Below are positions 9,352 to 18,062 of a stretch of 64,000 nt of DNA, piece after piece. Origin of the DNA: an uncultured Caryophanales bacterium (GTDB taxonomy: Bacteria; Bacillota_I; Bacilli_A; RFN20; CAG-449). A program made the translations under genes and the position numbers. A model generated the notes under the pieces. It was given only the letters and a program-made list of their open reading frames with translations. It ran no database searches and had not been told where the DNA came from. Each line of letters opens with the position of its first letter. The first letter of the stretch is position 1. Where the stretch lies: positions 1 through 64,000 of the forward strand of contig CAMCEE010000002.1 of assembly GCA_945873815.1 (NCBI GenBank), read 5' to 3'.

Positions 9352-10029
9352 TTATTTCATTATATCTAACGAAAAGAAATCTAGTAAATCCAAAATGGAA
9401 TAATCTGGTAAATCACTTTTTTGTTTACGAGGATTGAACCATACAGTTGTAATATTAAAGTTCTTACCTCCTTGAATGTCACTAGATAAACTATCTCCAA
9501 GAATGACCATCTCTTCTTTTTTATTAGGGAAATCTTTTTCTATTGCTTTAAAAAAATTGACATCTGGTTTAGCATAACCAATGAATTCAGAAATATAACG
9601 ATTATCCAAATATTTATCGATGCTAGATAATTTGAGTCGAGATTCTTGAACTTCATTGACTCCGTTTGATACTAAACAAATTGTCATCCCTAATTTTTTA
9701 CAATGTGATAGGAATGGAAGAGCGTTATTAACAAATATGACAATATTTTTAAGACCGTCAAAATACATTCTATTTTCAATTTTACCATCTGTATTAATGC
9801 CAAAATCATTAAAAAATGAACTAAAACGTTCATTTAATATGACGTCTCTACTGATCTCTTTTCTTTCATATTTTTCCCAATATGAACGATTTATTCTATC
9901 GTATTTATCAAGGTTTTCTTTCGATACTGGAATGTGATGATAGTTAAAAACAGAAACGATTGCCTCATCGCTTGTTTTTCGAAAATCGAGTAATGTGTCA
10001 TCTAAGTCAACTAATAGAATTTTTTTCAT
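9352..10029 (-). CDS. HAD-superfamily hydrolase (YjjG-like nucleotidase)
   Basis: MKKILLVDLDDTLLDF...VSNG...GYAKPDVNFF...ILGDSLSSDIQGG. The start inside the ORF at MKKILL is preferred over 10062. Confidence 0.85.
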   Translation of the reverse strand: MKKILLVDLDDTLLDFRKTSDEAIVSVFNYHHIPVSKENLDKYDRINRSYWEKYERKEISRDVILNERFSSFFNDFGINTDGKIENRMYFDGLKNIVIFVNNALPFLSHCKKLGMTICLVSNGVNEVQESRLKLSSIDKYLDNRYISEFIGYAKPDVNFFKAIEKDFPNKKEEMVILGDSLSSDIQGGKNFNITTVWFNPRKQKSDLPDYSILDLLDFFSLDIMK

Positions 10030-10030
10030 A

Positions 10031-11080
10031 TCATTTACCTGTTTCAAACCATTTTGTTTCAATGAATGGTTTATCTTTTTCTTCTAAACTTGGAACGAGT
10101 TGATTGTTGAAATAATAATCTATTGTCCTCCCTTTTCCTTCAACTTTGCATGTTTTACCATCACTTGAACAAACAAATGTTCCGTTTGTTCCTGTCCAAT
10201 ATATTTCATTAGTATAATATCTGAATCTTGAAATGACTGCAGGATAAGGGTGTTGAGAGGAAACGACACCTTTTTGAGAACGATTATTATCGCTTATTGC
10301 GGAACTAATTAAAACCATATTCGGAGAAACTATATCTAGCATTGTAAGTGAATTAGATCCGGTCGAGCCATGATGATTTGCTTTAAAAACGGTGAACTTG
10401 TCTTTTGAAAAATATTGTTTATCAATTCTATTTTCTAGTCTTTCTTCAATCATTTTAGAAATATCTCCTCCAAAAAAGAATTGAGTATTATTATAATTTA
10501 AGGCGAATGTCACAGAGACATTATTGATATTTCCTCCTTGGTAAGTAGAATTTGGTAGAGGATATTCTCCAGTATCAAAAAGATCAATATAGACATTGTC
10601 ATCAACATCTAAATATATGCGATTAGAAAGGTTTTCCGTATGAAAGAAATCATATGCAGCATGATAAAGCGTTCCTTTATCAATGAATGAATGCTTGATA
10701 TTTTCAACGATTTGAAATGAACTAGTTGAATATAGCGCCCCAGAATCAATCCAGGTTGTAATAGATTTGATTCCGCTATTAGATAAGACACCAGAAGCAA
10801 TTCCTCCAATATGATCAGCATGAGGATGAGTTAGTATTAATGTGTCTAAGATATTATCTTTTACGTTTTCCTTGATTGTTTTTGATACTTCTTCTGCATC
10901 TTCGTTTTGACCCGCATCAACTAGGATTTCAAAGTTCTTGTATTTAATAAGTATTGAATCCCCATATTGATTTTTCATTTCGTTGAAAATAACATAGAGT
11001 TTTTCTACATTATTATTTTTACAGGAACTAAATGATAATAATATCAATAATAATAAAATAATGTTTTTAAGCTTTTTCAT
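10031..11080 (-). CDS. Metallo-beta-lactamase-fold (ComEC C-terminal-like) lipoprotein
   Basis: Lipobox LLSFSSC; ILTHPHADHIGG; FKANHHGSTGSN. Confidence 0.85.
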   Translation of the reverse strand: MKKLKNIILLLLILLSFSSCKNNNVEKLYVIFNEMKNQYGDSILIKYKNFEILVDAGQNEDAEEVSKTIKENVKDNILDTLILTHPHADHIGGIASGVLSNSGIKSITTWIDSGALYSTSSFQIVENIKHSFIDKGTLYHAAYDFFHTENLSNRIYLDVDDNVYIDLFDTGEYPLPNSTYQGGNINNVSVTFALNYNNTQFFFGGDISKMIEERLENRIDKQYFSKDKFTVFKANHHGSTGSNSLTMLDIVSPNMVLISSAISDNNRSQKGVVSSQHPYPAVISRFRYYTNEIYWTGTNGTFVCSSDGKTCKVEGKGRTIDYYFNNQLVPSLEEKDKPFIETKWFETGK

Positions 11081-11184
11081 CGATACCTCTATTTAAAATA
11101 TAAATAGAAAGTAACAAAAGAACAAGAAATTAATATTCTTAAAATGAAAATATGGTAATATTTATAAGCAAGAGGTGTATAAAT

Positions 11185-12015
11185 ATGTTTAAGATTGGAT
11201 GTCATGTTTCAAGTAGCAATGGATATATGCAAATGATTAAGGATACCGAATACATTGGAGGTAATGTCTTTCAATGGTTTACAAGGAATCCTCGAGGATG
11301 TCAAGCAAAGGAGATTGACCCTATTGATTTAAAAGCATTTATCGATTATGTTAACGAAAGGGATTATGGTCCATTTTTAGCGCATGCTCCATATACATTA
11401 AATTGCTGCTCGGATAAAGAAAGTGTAAGAGAATTTGCATGTGATGTCTTTAAAAAAGATTTAGAGATACTCAATAATATTCCTAATTCAATGTATAATT
11501 TTCATCCTGGAAGTCATGTAGGACAAGGAATAGAAACGGGTATTAAATATATTATCGATACATTGAATGAAGTATTAACTAAGGATAATAAGGTTCTAGT
11601 ATTATTAGAAACTATGGCTGGAAAAGGTAGTGAAGTAGGCTCGAGATTTGAGGAGATAAAGCAAATTATCGATGGAGTAGTTTTAAAAGAACAAATAGGA
11701 GTCACGCTTGATACATGTCACATTTCTGATGCTGGATATGATGCGATTGAGAACTTTGATAAAGTATTAGATGATTTTGATAGAATAATTGGATTAGACA
11801 GATTAAAAGCGATTCATTTAAATGATTCTAAGAATCCGCTTGGTGCACATAAAGATCGTCATGAAAAAATCGGAGAAGGATATTTTGGTTTAGAGTCAAT
11901 TAAGAAAATTATTAATAATCCGAGAATAAAACATTTACCATTTTATCTTGAAACTCCTAATGAGTTAGATGGATATAAGAAGGAAGTTGAAATGCTAAAG
12001 GAAATGAGGGTTTAG
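11185..12015 (+). CDS. nfo: Endonuclease IV
   Basis: MFKIGCHVSSSNGYMQM...GVTLDTCHISDAGYD...HLNDSKNPLGAHKDRHEKIGEG; RBS AAGAGGTG supports the internal start. Confidence 0.95.
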   Translation: MFKIGCHVSSSNGYMQMIKDTEYIGGNVFQWFTRNPRGCQAKEIDPIDLKAFIDYVNERDYGPFLAHAPYTLNCCSDKESVREFACDVFKKDLEILNNIPNSMYNFHPGSHVGQGIETGIKYIIDTLNEVLTKDNKVLVLLETMAGKGSEVGSRFEEIKQIIDGVVLKEQIGVTLDTCHISDAGYDAIENFDKVLDDFDRIIGLDRLKAIHLNDSKNPLGAHKDRHEKIGEGYFGLESIKKIINNPRIKHLPFYLETPNELDGYKKEVEMLKEMRV

Positions 12016-12016
12016 T

Positions 12017-12733
12017 ATGCAAAGATATTTTATTGAAGAGATAGATAATGGTAGACCGATATTTTCAAAAGAACAAACTCATCATATCGTTAATGTGATG
12101 AGAATGAAAAGCGGTGATAGGATTACAATAGTTTATCAAAATGAATCATTCCTTTGTGAACTTGAAAACAATAATCCATTATCTATGAAAATTATTGAAA
12201 AATTAAATGAAGATCATGAACTTCATAATGATGTAACGTTATTATATTGTCTTCCAAAAGGAGAAAAATTGGAACTAGTTGTACAAAAAGCTACCGAATT
12301 AGGAGTGAATGAAATAATCTTAGTTCAATCGGAAAGATGTATTGCAAAGATTACTAAAGAAAATAAGGATAAGAAATTATTGAGACTTAATAAAATTGCT
12401 TTAGAAGCTAGTGAACAATCAAAAAGAACTAAAGTACCTCTTATTAAGGAAGTAATATCGTATAAGGAATTATCGAAATTCCACTTTGATCATCAATTTA
12501 TTGCCTATGAAAATGAAGGAGATTTATCTTTTAAGGCCCATATTGAAGCGATTAAGGAAAATGAAAGTATTGGAATATTAATCGGATCTGAGGGTGGATT
12601 TTCTCCTAGCGAAGTTGAAAAAGCAAAGGAAGCAGGATATATATCCGTTTCGTTAGGGAAAAGAATATTAAGAAGCGAAACTGCAGTATTCTACGCTTTA
12701 TCTACTATTGGATTCGTACTTGAAAACAAATGA
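12017..12733 (+). CDS. rsmE: 16S rRNA m3U1498 methyltransferase
   Basis: ATELGVNEIILVQSERC...IGILIGSEGGFSPSEVEKA...LGKRILRSETAVFYALS. Confidence 0.94.
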   Translation: MQRYFIEEIDNGRPIFSKEQTHHIVNVMRMKSGDRITIVYQNESFLCELENNNPLSMKIIEKLNEDHELHNDVTLLYCLPKGEKLELVVQKATELGVNEIILVQSERCIAKITKENKDKKLLRLNKIALEASEQSKRTKVPLIKEVISYKELSKFHFDHQFIAYENEGDLSFKAHIEAIKENESIGILIGSEGGFSPSEVEKAKEAGYISVSLGKRILRSETAVFYALSTIGFVLENK

Positions 12734-12782
12734 TATTCAATGTGAATAATGATATAATGTGAACTATGAAAGGAAGATAGAA

Positions 12783-13616
12783 ATGAGTATATTTACAGTA
12801 TTGAAAAGAAAAAAAAGAATATCTCTTATACGTTCGGAAGAATATGCTTTTTATGCTGAAAACACTCAATTGCTTTCTAGATTTACTACTCATTATCATA
12901 TGAGTCAACCAGATACTACAGGGTTTAAGATTATTCAATGCAATATTTTAATTCGCGCGATAAAAAATAAAGATATTATTGAAAAGAATCTTGAAAAATA
13001 TTCATTGGAATCGTTGGCTGTTCCTGTAGATAAAAGAGATAGATTTATTAGAGATAAAGTATGGGAGGATTTAGAAAATGCGCATGCACCATATTTTGAA
13101 ATCGATAAGGGTAGAATCTACATTCCGTTCTTTTCAAGAGGATTGAATTTAATATATAACGATCAACCAACTAGATTAATGGATTATCCTTATAACGAAT
13201 TAAAAGATAAACCTCTCACTGCATGTATTGATTTGTTTGATATGTATAATTTTTCATTATTTTCTTCTACCTTTACTTCACTAATCAAAATTAAAGAAGA
13301 TAAAACTAGCGCAGCCTATTATCATAAGGAATTCGAAACGATATACATTATTAATAATCAAGGAAGATTGGATGTTTGTATTCCGATTTTTGACCGATAT
13401 TTAAAAACTAGAAATGAAGAACATCTCATTAGGCGAATCGAAAGAGTAGTAACTGCATATTACTCAAATGATTGTTCAGCATTTATTAAAAGTTTATATG
13501 AAGAAAATCTTATTTCTCATAAAACATTTATTGCTCTTGCACGTAGTGCATCAAAAAAAGCGATAAAAAAAGATAAGATTTTCAATCGAGGAAAAAGTCC
13601 AGATGAAGTATTATAA
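12783..13616 (+). CDS. Hypothetical protein (between rsmE and mtaB)
   Basis: Open ORF with RBS GAAAGGAAG before ATG 12783; overlaps the mtaB start. Confidence 0.7.
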   Translation: MSIFTVLKRKKRISLIRSEEYAFYAENTQLLSRFTTHYHMSQPDTTGFKIIQCNILIRAIKNKDIIEKNLEKYSLESLAVPVDKRDRFIRDKVWEDLENAHAPYFEIDKGRIYIPFFSRGLNLIYNDQPTRLMDYPYNELKDKPLTACIDLFDMYNFSLFSSTFTSLIKIKEDKTSAAYYHKEFETIYIINNQGRLDVCIPIFDRYLKTRNEEHLIRRIERVVTAYYSNDCSAFIKSLYEENLISHKTFIALARSASKKAIKKDKIFNRGKSPDEVL

Positions 13617-14871
13617 GACATTGTCACTTGGTTGCAAAGTAAACACGTATGAAACGGAAGCAATTAAGGAATTATTAGAAAAAGAGGGATATATTGAATC
13701 GCACGATGAAAAATGCGATGTTTTTGTCATCAATACTTGTGCAGTTACTCAAGTTGGAGAACAAAAATCTCGTCAAATGATCCGTAAATCAATAAAAAGT
13801 AATCCTCATGCAATTTTTGTTGTGATGGGATGCTATTCTCAATTACATCCTGAAGTGGTCAAAGAGATTGAGGGCACAAACATTATTCTTGGAACTTCGA
13901 AAAGAAGTGAAATCATTTCTTTGATTAAAGAATTTGAAGAGAAAAAAGAACAAATTGTAAAAGTTAATAAAGATAATAGAAATGAAGAATATGAATGTCT
14001 AAATATAGTTTCTTATAATGAAAACACTAGAGCATTTGTGAAAGTTCAAGACGGATGCAATAATTTTTGTTCCTATTGTATCATTCCCTATACAAGGGGT
14101 GGATTTAGATCGAGAAATAAAGAGAGTATTCTTGAAGAGATACATGCCCTTGCAGATGCTTCTTTTCAAGAGATAGTGATTACGGGAGTTGATACCGCTG
14201 GATATGGAAGCGATAAGAATGATGGGTATTATTTTAATGATTTAATAAAAGATATTTTAAAAGAAGAACCACGTATAAAAAGAATTCGTATTTCATCGAT
14301 TGAAGCTAGTCAAATCGATGATGAATTTATCGAGATTTTAAAAACTAATCCTCGCATTGCCTCACATTTACATATTCCACTTCAATCAGGATCGGCAGGC
14401 GTATTAAAAAGAATGCACCGTAAGTATACAAAGGAAGAATTTTTGGAAAGAATTAAGAAAATAAGAAACGCCTTACCTGAAATTGCGCTTGCGTGTGATG
14501 TTATTGTAGGATTTCCAGGAGAGACGGAAGAAGAATTCTTAGAATGCGTGGAGTTTATTAAAGAATGTGGATTTAATTATCTACATGTTTTTCCATATTC
14601 TATTAGACCAGGTACTCTTGCTTCTAAAATGGATAATCAAATTGATCCAAAAGTAAAAAAGGATAGAGTTCACCGTCTTATTGAAGTTGGAGAAAAACTA
14701 AAAATGGAATACGAAAAGAAGTTTATCGGAAGAGAACTTGATGTCATAATCGAATCATATGATCCTAAAACAAAACTTTATAAAGGATATTCGAGCAATT
14801 ATATTGAAGTACACGTCTCTTCTAAAGAAGAGATAATTGGAAAATATATTGTTACAACATATAATGGGTAA
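13603..14871 (+). CDS. mtaB: tRNA t6A37 methylthiotransferase MtaB (radical SAM)
   Basis: LGCKVNTYETEAI; DGCNNFCSYCIIPYTRGGFRSR; HIPLQSGSAGVLKRMHRKYT. Confidence 0.94.
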   Translation: MKYYKTLSLGCKVNTYETEAIKELLEKEGYIESHDEKCDVFVINTCAVTQVGEQKSRQMIRKSIKSNPHAIFVVMGCYSQLHPEVVKEIEGTNIILGTSKRSEIISLIKEFEEKKEQIVKVNKDNRNEEYECLNIVSYNENTRAFVKVQDGCNNFCSYCIIPYTRGGFRSRNKESILEEIHALADASFQEIVITGVDTAGYGSDKNDGYYFNDLIKDILKEEPRIKRIRISSIEASQIDDEFIEILKTNPRIASHLHIPLQSGSAGVLKRMHRKYTKEEFLERIKKIRNALPEIALACDVIVGFPGETEEEFLECVEFIKECGFNYLHVFPYSIRPGTLASKMDNQIDPKVKKDRVHRLIEVGEKLKMEYEKKFIGRELDVIIESYDPKTKLYKGYSSNYIEVHVSSKEEIIGKYIVTTYNG

Positions 14872-14917
14872 ATGGAAAAACTATTCATTTTTTGTATAAC
14901 TAATTTAATAAAAAAGG

Positions 14918-14946
14918 TTGACATGAAATAAGATTTCCTTTAAAAT
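14918..14946 (+). promoter_or_regulatory. Sigma-A-type promoter of rpmF
   Basis: TTGACA - 17 nt - TAAAAT upstream of rpmF. Confidence 0.8.
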
Positions 14947-14993
14947 ACATATCGTGTCTATTGAAGACAAACAACGTAGGAGGTGTGTAAAGT

Positions 14994-15179
14994 ATGGCAG
15001 TACCAGCTAGAAGAACATCTAAAACAACAAAGAGAATGCGTAGAACTCATTTCAAACTTCACGTTACAGGTTTAGCAAAATGTGCTAATTGTGGTGCAAT
15101 GGTTAAGGCACACCAAGTTTGCCCAGAATGTGGATATTATAATGGCAAAAAAGTTGTTGATGTAAAAAACGCAAAATAA
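14994..15179 (+). CDS. rpmF: 50S ribosomal protein L32
   Basis: [22 protein letters not shown]...[22 protein letters not shown]. Confidence 0.97.
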   Translation: MAVPARRTSKTTKRMRRTHFKLHVTGLAKCANCGAMVKAHQVCPECGYYNGKKVVDVKNAK

Positions 15180-15189
15180 ATTTTTAAAA

Positions 15190-15217
15190 ATAGGTTTATT
15201 AACCTGTTTTTTTTTAC
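15190..15217 (+). terminator. Rho-independent terminator after rpmF
   Basis: AGGTT TATT AACCT followed by a T-run. Confidence 0.75.
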
Positions 15218-15288
15218 TCAAAATTTCACTCTTTTTTTATTTTATGTATTGTTATATAATTTATTTGTATTTATAAAGGAGAAAAAAA

Positions 15289-15936
15289 ATGGATTATAAT
15301 AAATATATTGATCACACGTTGTTGAAAGCAGATGCTTCAATTGCAGCGATAAAGAAATTATGTGCTGAAGCAAAAGAATATGATTTCGCTTCCGTATGCG
15401 TAAATCCTGGATTTGTAAAATTGTGTGCTGAAGAATTGAATGGAACTGACGTCAAAGTATGCACAGTTGTTGGGTTTCCATTAGGTGCTACTTCCACTGA
15501 ATCAAAGGTTTTCGAAACAAAACAAGCAGTAAAAGATGGTGCTACTGAAATTGATATGGTAATCAACGTATCAAGATTAAAAGATGGCGATGATGAATAT
15601 GTACTAGAAGAAATTAGAAAGATTAGAAAAGCATGTAAAGGGAACGTATTAAAAGTCATCATTGAAACATGCTTATTGACTGATGAAGAAAAAATTAGAG
15701 TCTGTAAACTAGCTAAAAAAGCAAAAGCAACATTTGTAAAAACTTCAACTGGTTTTTCAACTGGCGGAGCAACAGTTCATGATGTAAAATTAATGAGAAA
15801 AGCTGTTGGAAAGAAAATGGGAGTTAAAGCTAGTGGTGGAGTTAGAACTGCAGAAGACTTCCTTGCAATGATTAAAGCAGGTGCAACTAGAGTTGGTGCT
15901 TCGGCTGGAATTGCAATCATGTCGGAATTGAAATAA
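15289..15936 (+). CDS. deoC: Deoxyribose-phosphate aldolase
   Basis: [11 protein letters not shown]...[22 protein letters not shown]...KASGGVRT. Confidence 0.97.
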   Translation: MDYNKYIDHTLLKADASIAAIKKLCAEAKEYDFASVCVNPGFVKLCAEELNGTDVKVCTVVGFPLGATSTESKVFETKQAVKDGATEIDMVINVSRLKDGDDEYVLEEIRKIRKACKGNVLKVIIETCLLTDEEKIRVCKLAKKAKATFVKTSTGFSTGGATVHDVKLMRKAVGKKMGVKASGGVRTAEDFLAMIKAGATRVGASAGIAIMSELK

Positions 15937-15948
15937 GTAAATTATTAG

Positions 15949-15978
15949 ACGGTAAGATTATTTCTTATCGTTTTTTTG
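15949..15978 (+). terminator. Terminator after deoC
   Basis: ACGGTAAGA..TCTTATCGT followed by T-run. Confidence 0.75.
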
Positions 15979-16176
15979 TATAAAAATTCTAATTCGATAG
16001 ATAATAGTAAATGTGAGAAGAAATGGTTTCTAGCAAATATAAATAAATCATTTCAGTTAACAAAATGGGCTTACATATCACTTATTGTAAATTATGAAAA
16101 TGAATGTCTTGTTTTTGAAAACATTTTCATATATACTAAATATAAGCCGTATTAAGCCCTAAAAAAAGGGGAAAAA

Positions 16177-16458
16177 ATGCAAAAAGCTGTAAAACTGATA
16201 GTATTTGGCATGGCAATGGGTATGGCGATTGAGAAATGTTTTATGAAAAAGATTTCTTCTTCGACCGATGAACCTAGTATTAGTTCATGCAAAGAAAACG
16301 ATTCTTGTTTTGATATGGATGATTGTACACCATGTTCAAAAAAGAAAACAAAACTAGATCTTTTAATTGAGGAATTCAATAAAATAGATCTAAGCGACGT
16401 TAAAGAAAAAACAAAACAAGCACTAGAAAGATTTAGAAATAAACTTCAAAGCATGTAA
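16177..16458 (+). CDS. Small Cys-containing hypothetical protein with N-terminal hydrophobic segment
   Basis: 93 aa; RBS AAAGGGG; followed by a strong terminator. Confidence 0.65.
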   Translation: MQKAVKLIVFGMAMGMAIEKCFMKKISSSTDEPSISSCKENDSCFDMDDCTPCSKKKTKLDLLIEEFNKIDLSDVKEKTKQALERFRNKLQSM

Positions 16459-16474
16459 ATGTTAACTATCACAA

Positions 16475-16501
16475 TAAAGCGCGGCTAGAGCGCTTTTTTT
16501 A
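16475..16501 (+). terminator. Rho-independent terminator
   Basis: AAAGCGC GGCTAGA GCGCTTTTTTT. Confidence 0.85.
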
Positions 16502-16526
16502 TTTAGATTATGAGAGGAGAATTATT

Positions 16527-17510
16527 ATGGGAGTGTATAAGGATAGAGTCACGATTTATGAGGTAGCTAAAGCGGCAGGAGTTTCACTTGCAACTGTTTC
16601 AAGAGTTATTAATAATCAATCGAATGTCACACCTGAAACTAAAAAAAGAGTAGAAGAAACAATTCAAAGATTAGGATATAGACCTAATGCTTTGGCTCAA
16701 GGTCTTGCAACATCAAGAACGACAAATATCGGTATTGTTCTTTCTGATACAAACTACATGTACATTTGTAATTTGTTATCTGGAATGATTGATATTGGAA
16801 AGATTTACGGATATCAAACAACATTATTTGTCACAAAGCATTCTCCTGATGAAGCAAAGGAAGTCATTTCAAAATTGATTACATCTCATGTGGATGGTGC
16901 TATAGTTTTTGATGATGAATTGGATGAATCGGACATTCGTAATATTGAATCATATAATGTTCCTACCGTCATTATTGGAAATAAGGTGAAGGGAGATAAA
17001 ATTGCTTCGATTACTTTGAATTTTATTGATGGAATCGTTGATTTTGTTGAAAAACATAAAAATGGAGATAAATTTCAATTTGTTAGAATTGCAAATGAAG
17101 GTAAACTTATTAGAGGAGTTGAAAAGGGCTTAGAAGAAAAATGTAGAGATTATATTGAAACGATTTCTTGTTCGGATTCCTATCATGAAGTATATTCTCA
17201 TTTTGTTGATTATTTTAAATCCATTCCTCATGGAAGATTTATTTGCCCTCGCGATTCCATCGCATGTGCAATTCAAAATGCTGCGCTTGACATTGGATTA
17301 AAAGTTCCTGAGGATGTTCAAGTTTTATCTATTATTGGAACAAAATATTCATCCATTGCTCGTCCAACAGTTTCATCCCTTGAAATGGATATGTATGAAG
17401 TTGGATCTATTGCAATGAGAATGGTGACTAAATTATTAAAAGATGAACTCAAAAATCGCGAATTCGTTTTCAATTCTGAATTCGTTCAAAGAGCTTCAAC
17501 AACTGAATAA
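16527..17510 (+). CDS. LacI-family transcriptional regulator, CcpA-like
   Basis: VTIYEVAKAAGVSLATVSRVINNQSNVTPETKKRVEETIQRLGYRPNALAQGLA, close to the CcpA HTH plus hinge. Confidence 0.9.
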   Translation: MGVYKDRVTIYEVAKAAGVSLATVSRVINNQSNVTPETKKRVEETIQRLGYRPNALAQGLATSRTTNIGIVLSDTNYMYICNLLSGMIDIGKIYGYQTTLFVTKHSPDEAKEVISKLITSHVDGAIVFDDELDESDIRNIESYNVPTVIIGNKVKGDKIASITLNFIDGIVDFVEKHKNGDKFQFVRIANEGKLIRGVEKGLEEKCRDYIETISCSDSYHEVYSHFVDYFKSIPHGRFICPRDSIACAIQNAALDIGLKVPEDVQVLSIIGTKYSSIARPTVSSLEMDMYEVGSIAMRMVTKLLKDELKNREFVFNSEFVQRASTTE

Positions 17511-17616
17511 TTATTTGAGACTTTCGAGTCTCTTTTTTTGACCCTTTACTTTTTCAGTGCTTTTGTTATATCTTAATAACAGAAAGAATTTTTACTATAA
17601 TTTTGGAGGTGGATTT

Positions 17617-18057
17617 ATGAGTTTTATGGGATTTAATCACGGAGTGAATATTATTGCATATAAGAAGAATAATCATAGATTTGGAATGTGCGCTGCATGG
17701 TGTATGCTTGTTGATTACGATAAAGCTATGATGCTTCTTGGAGAACAATCAGACACTGGCAATAATATTGAAAAAGGCGATATCATCGGGATAAGTGGAT
17801 TATCTAAAGGACAAAAAGATATTGCTTTACATTTTGGAAATAATCATTCATTGAGTGAAGATAAATTTGCTCTTATTGATTTTATTGAGGATGATAGTGC
17901 TATTCTTATTCCTAATGCTAAAACATCGATGGTTGCAAGAGTAATCGATATTATTCATACGAATGAAAATCAACTTGATAATCTTATTTATGTTGAGTTT
18001 ATAAAAACTAGTGAAAATGAGAACGTAAAGTTTTTATCTTTTGAGGAAATGAGGTAA
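17617..18057 (+). CDS. Flavin reductase-like domain protein
   Basis: GVNIIAYKKNNHRFGMCAAWCMLVDYDKAMMLLG...; RBS GGAGGTGG before ATG 17617. Confidence 0.6.
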   Translation: MSFMGFNHGVNIIAYKKNNHRFGMCAAWCMLVDYDKAMMLLGEQSDTGNNIEKGDIIGISGLSKGQKDIALHFGNNHSLSEDKFALIDFIEDDSAILIPNAKTSMVARVIDIIHTNENQLDNLIYVEFIKTSENENVKFLSFEEMR

Positions 18058-18062
18058 CATAA

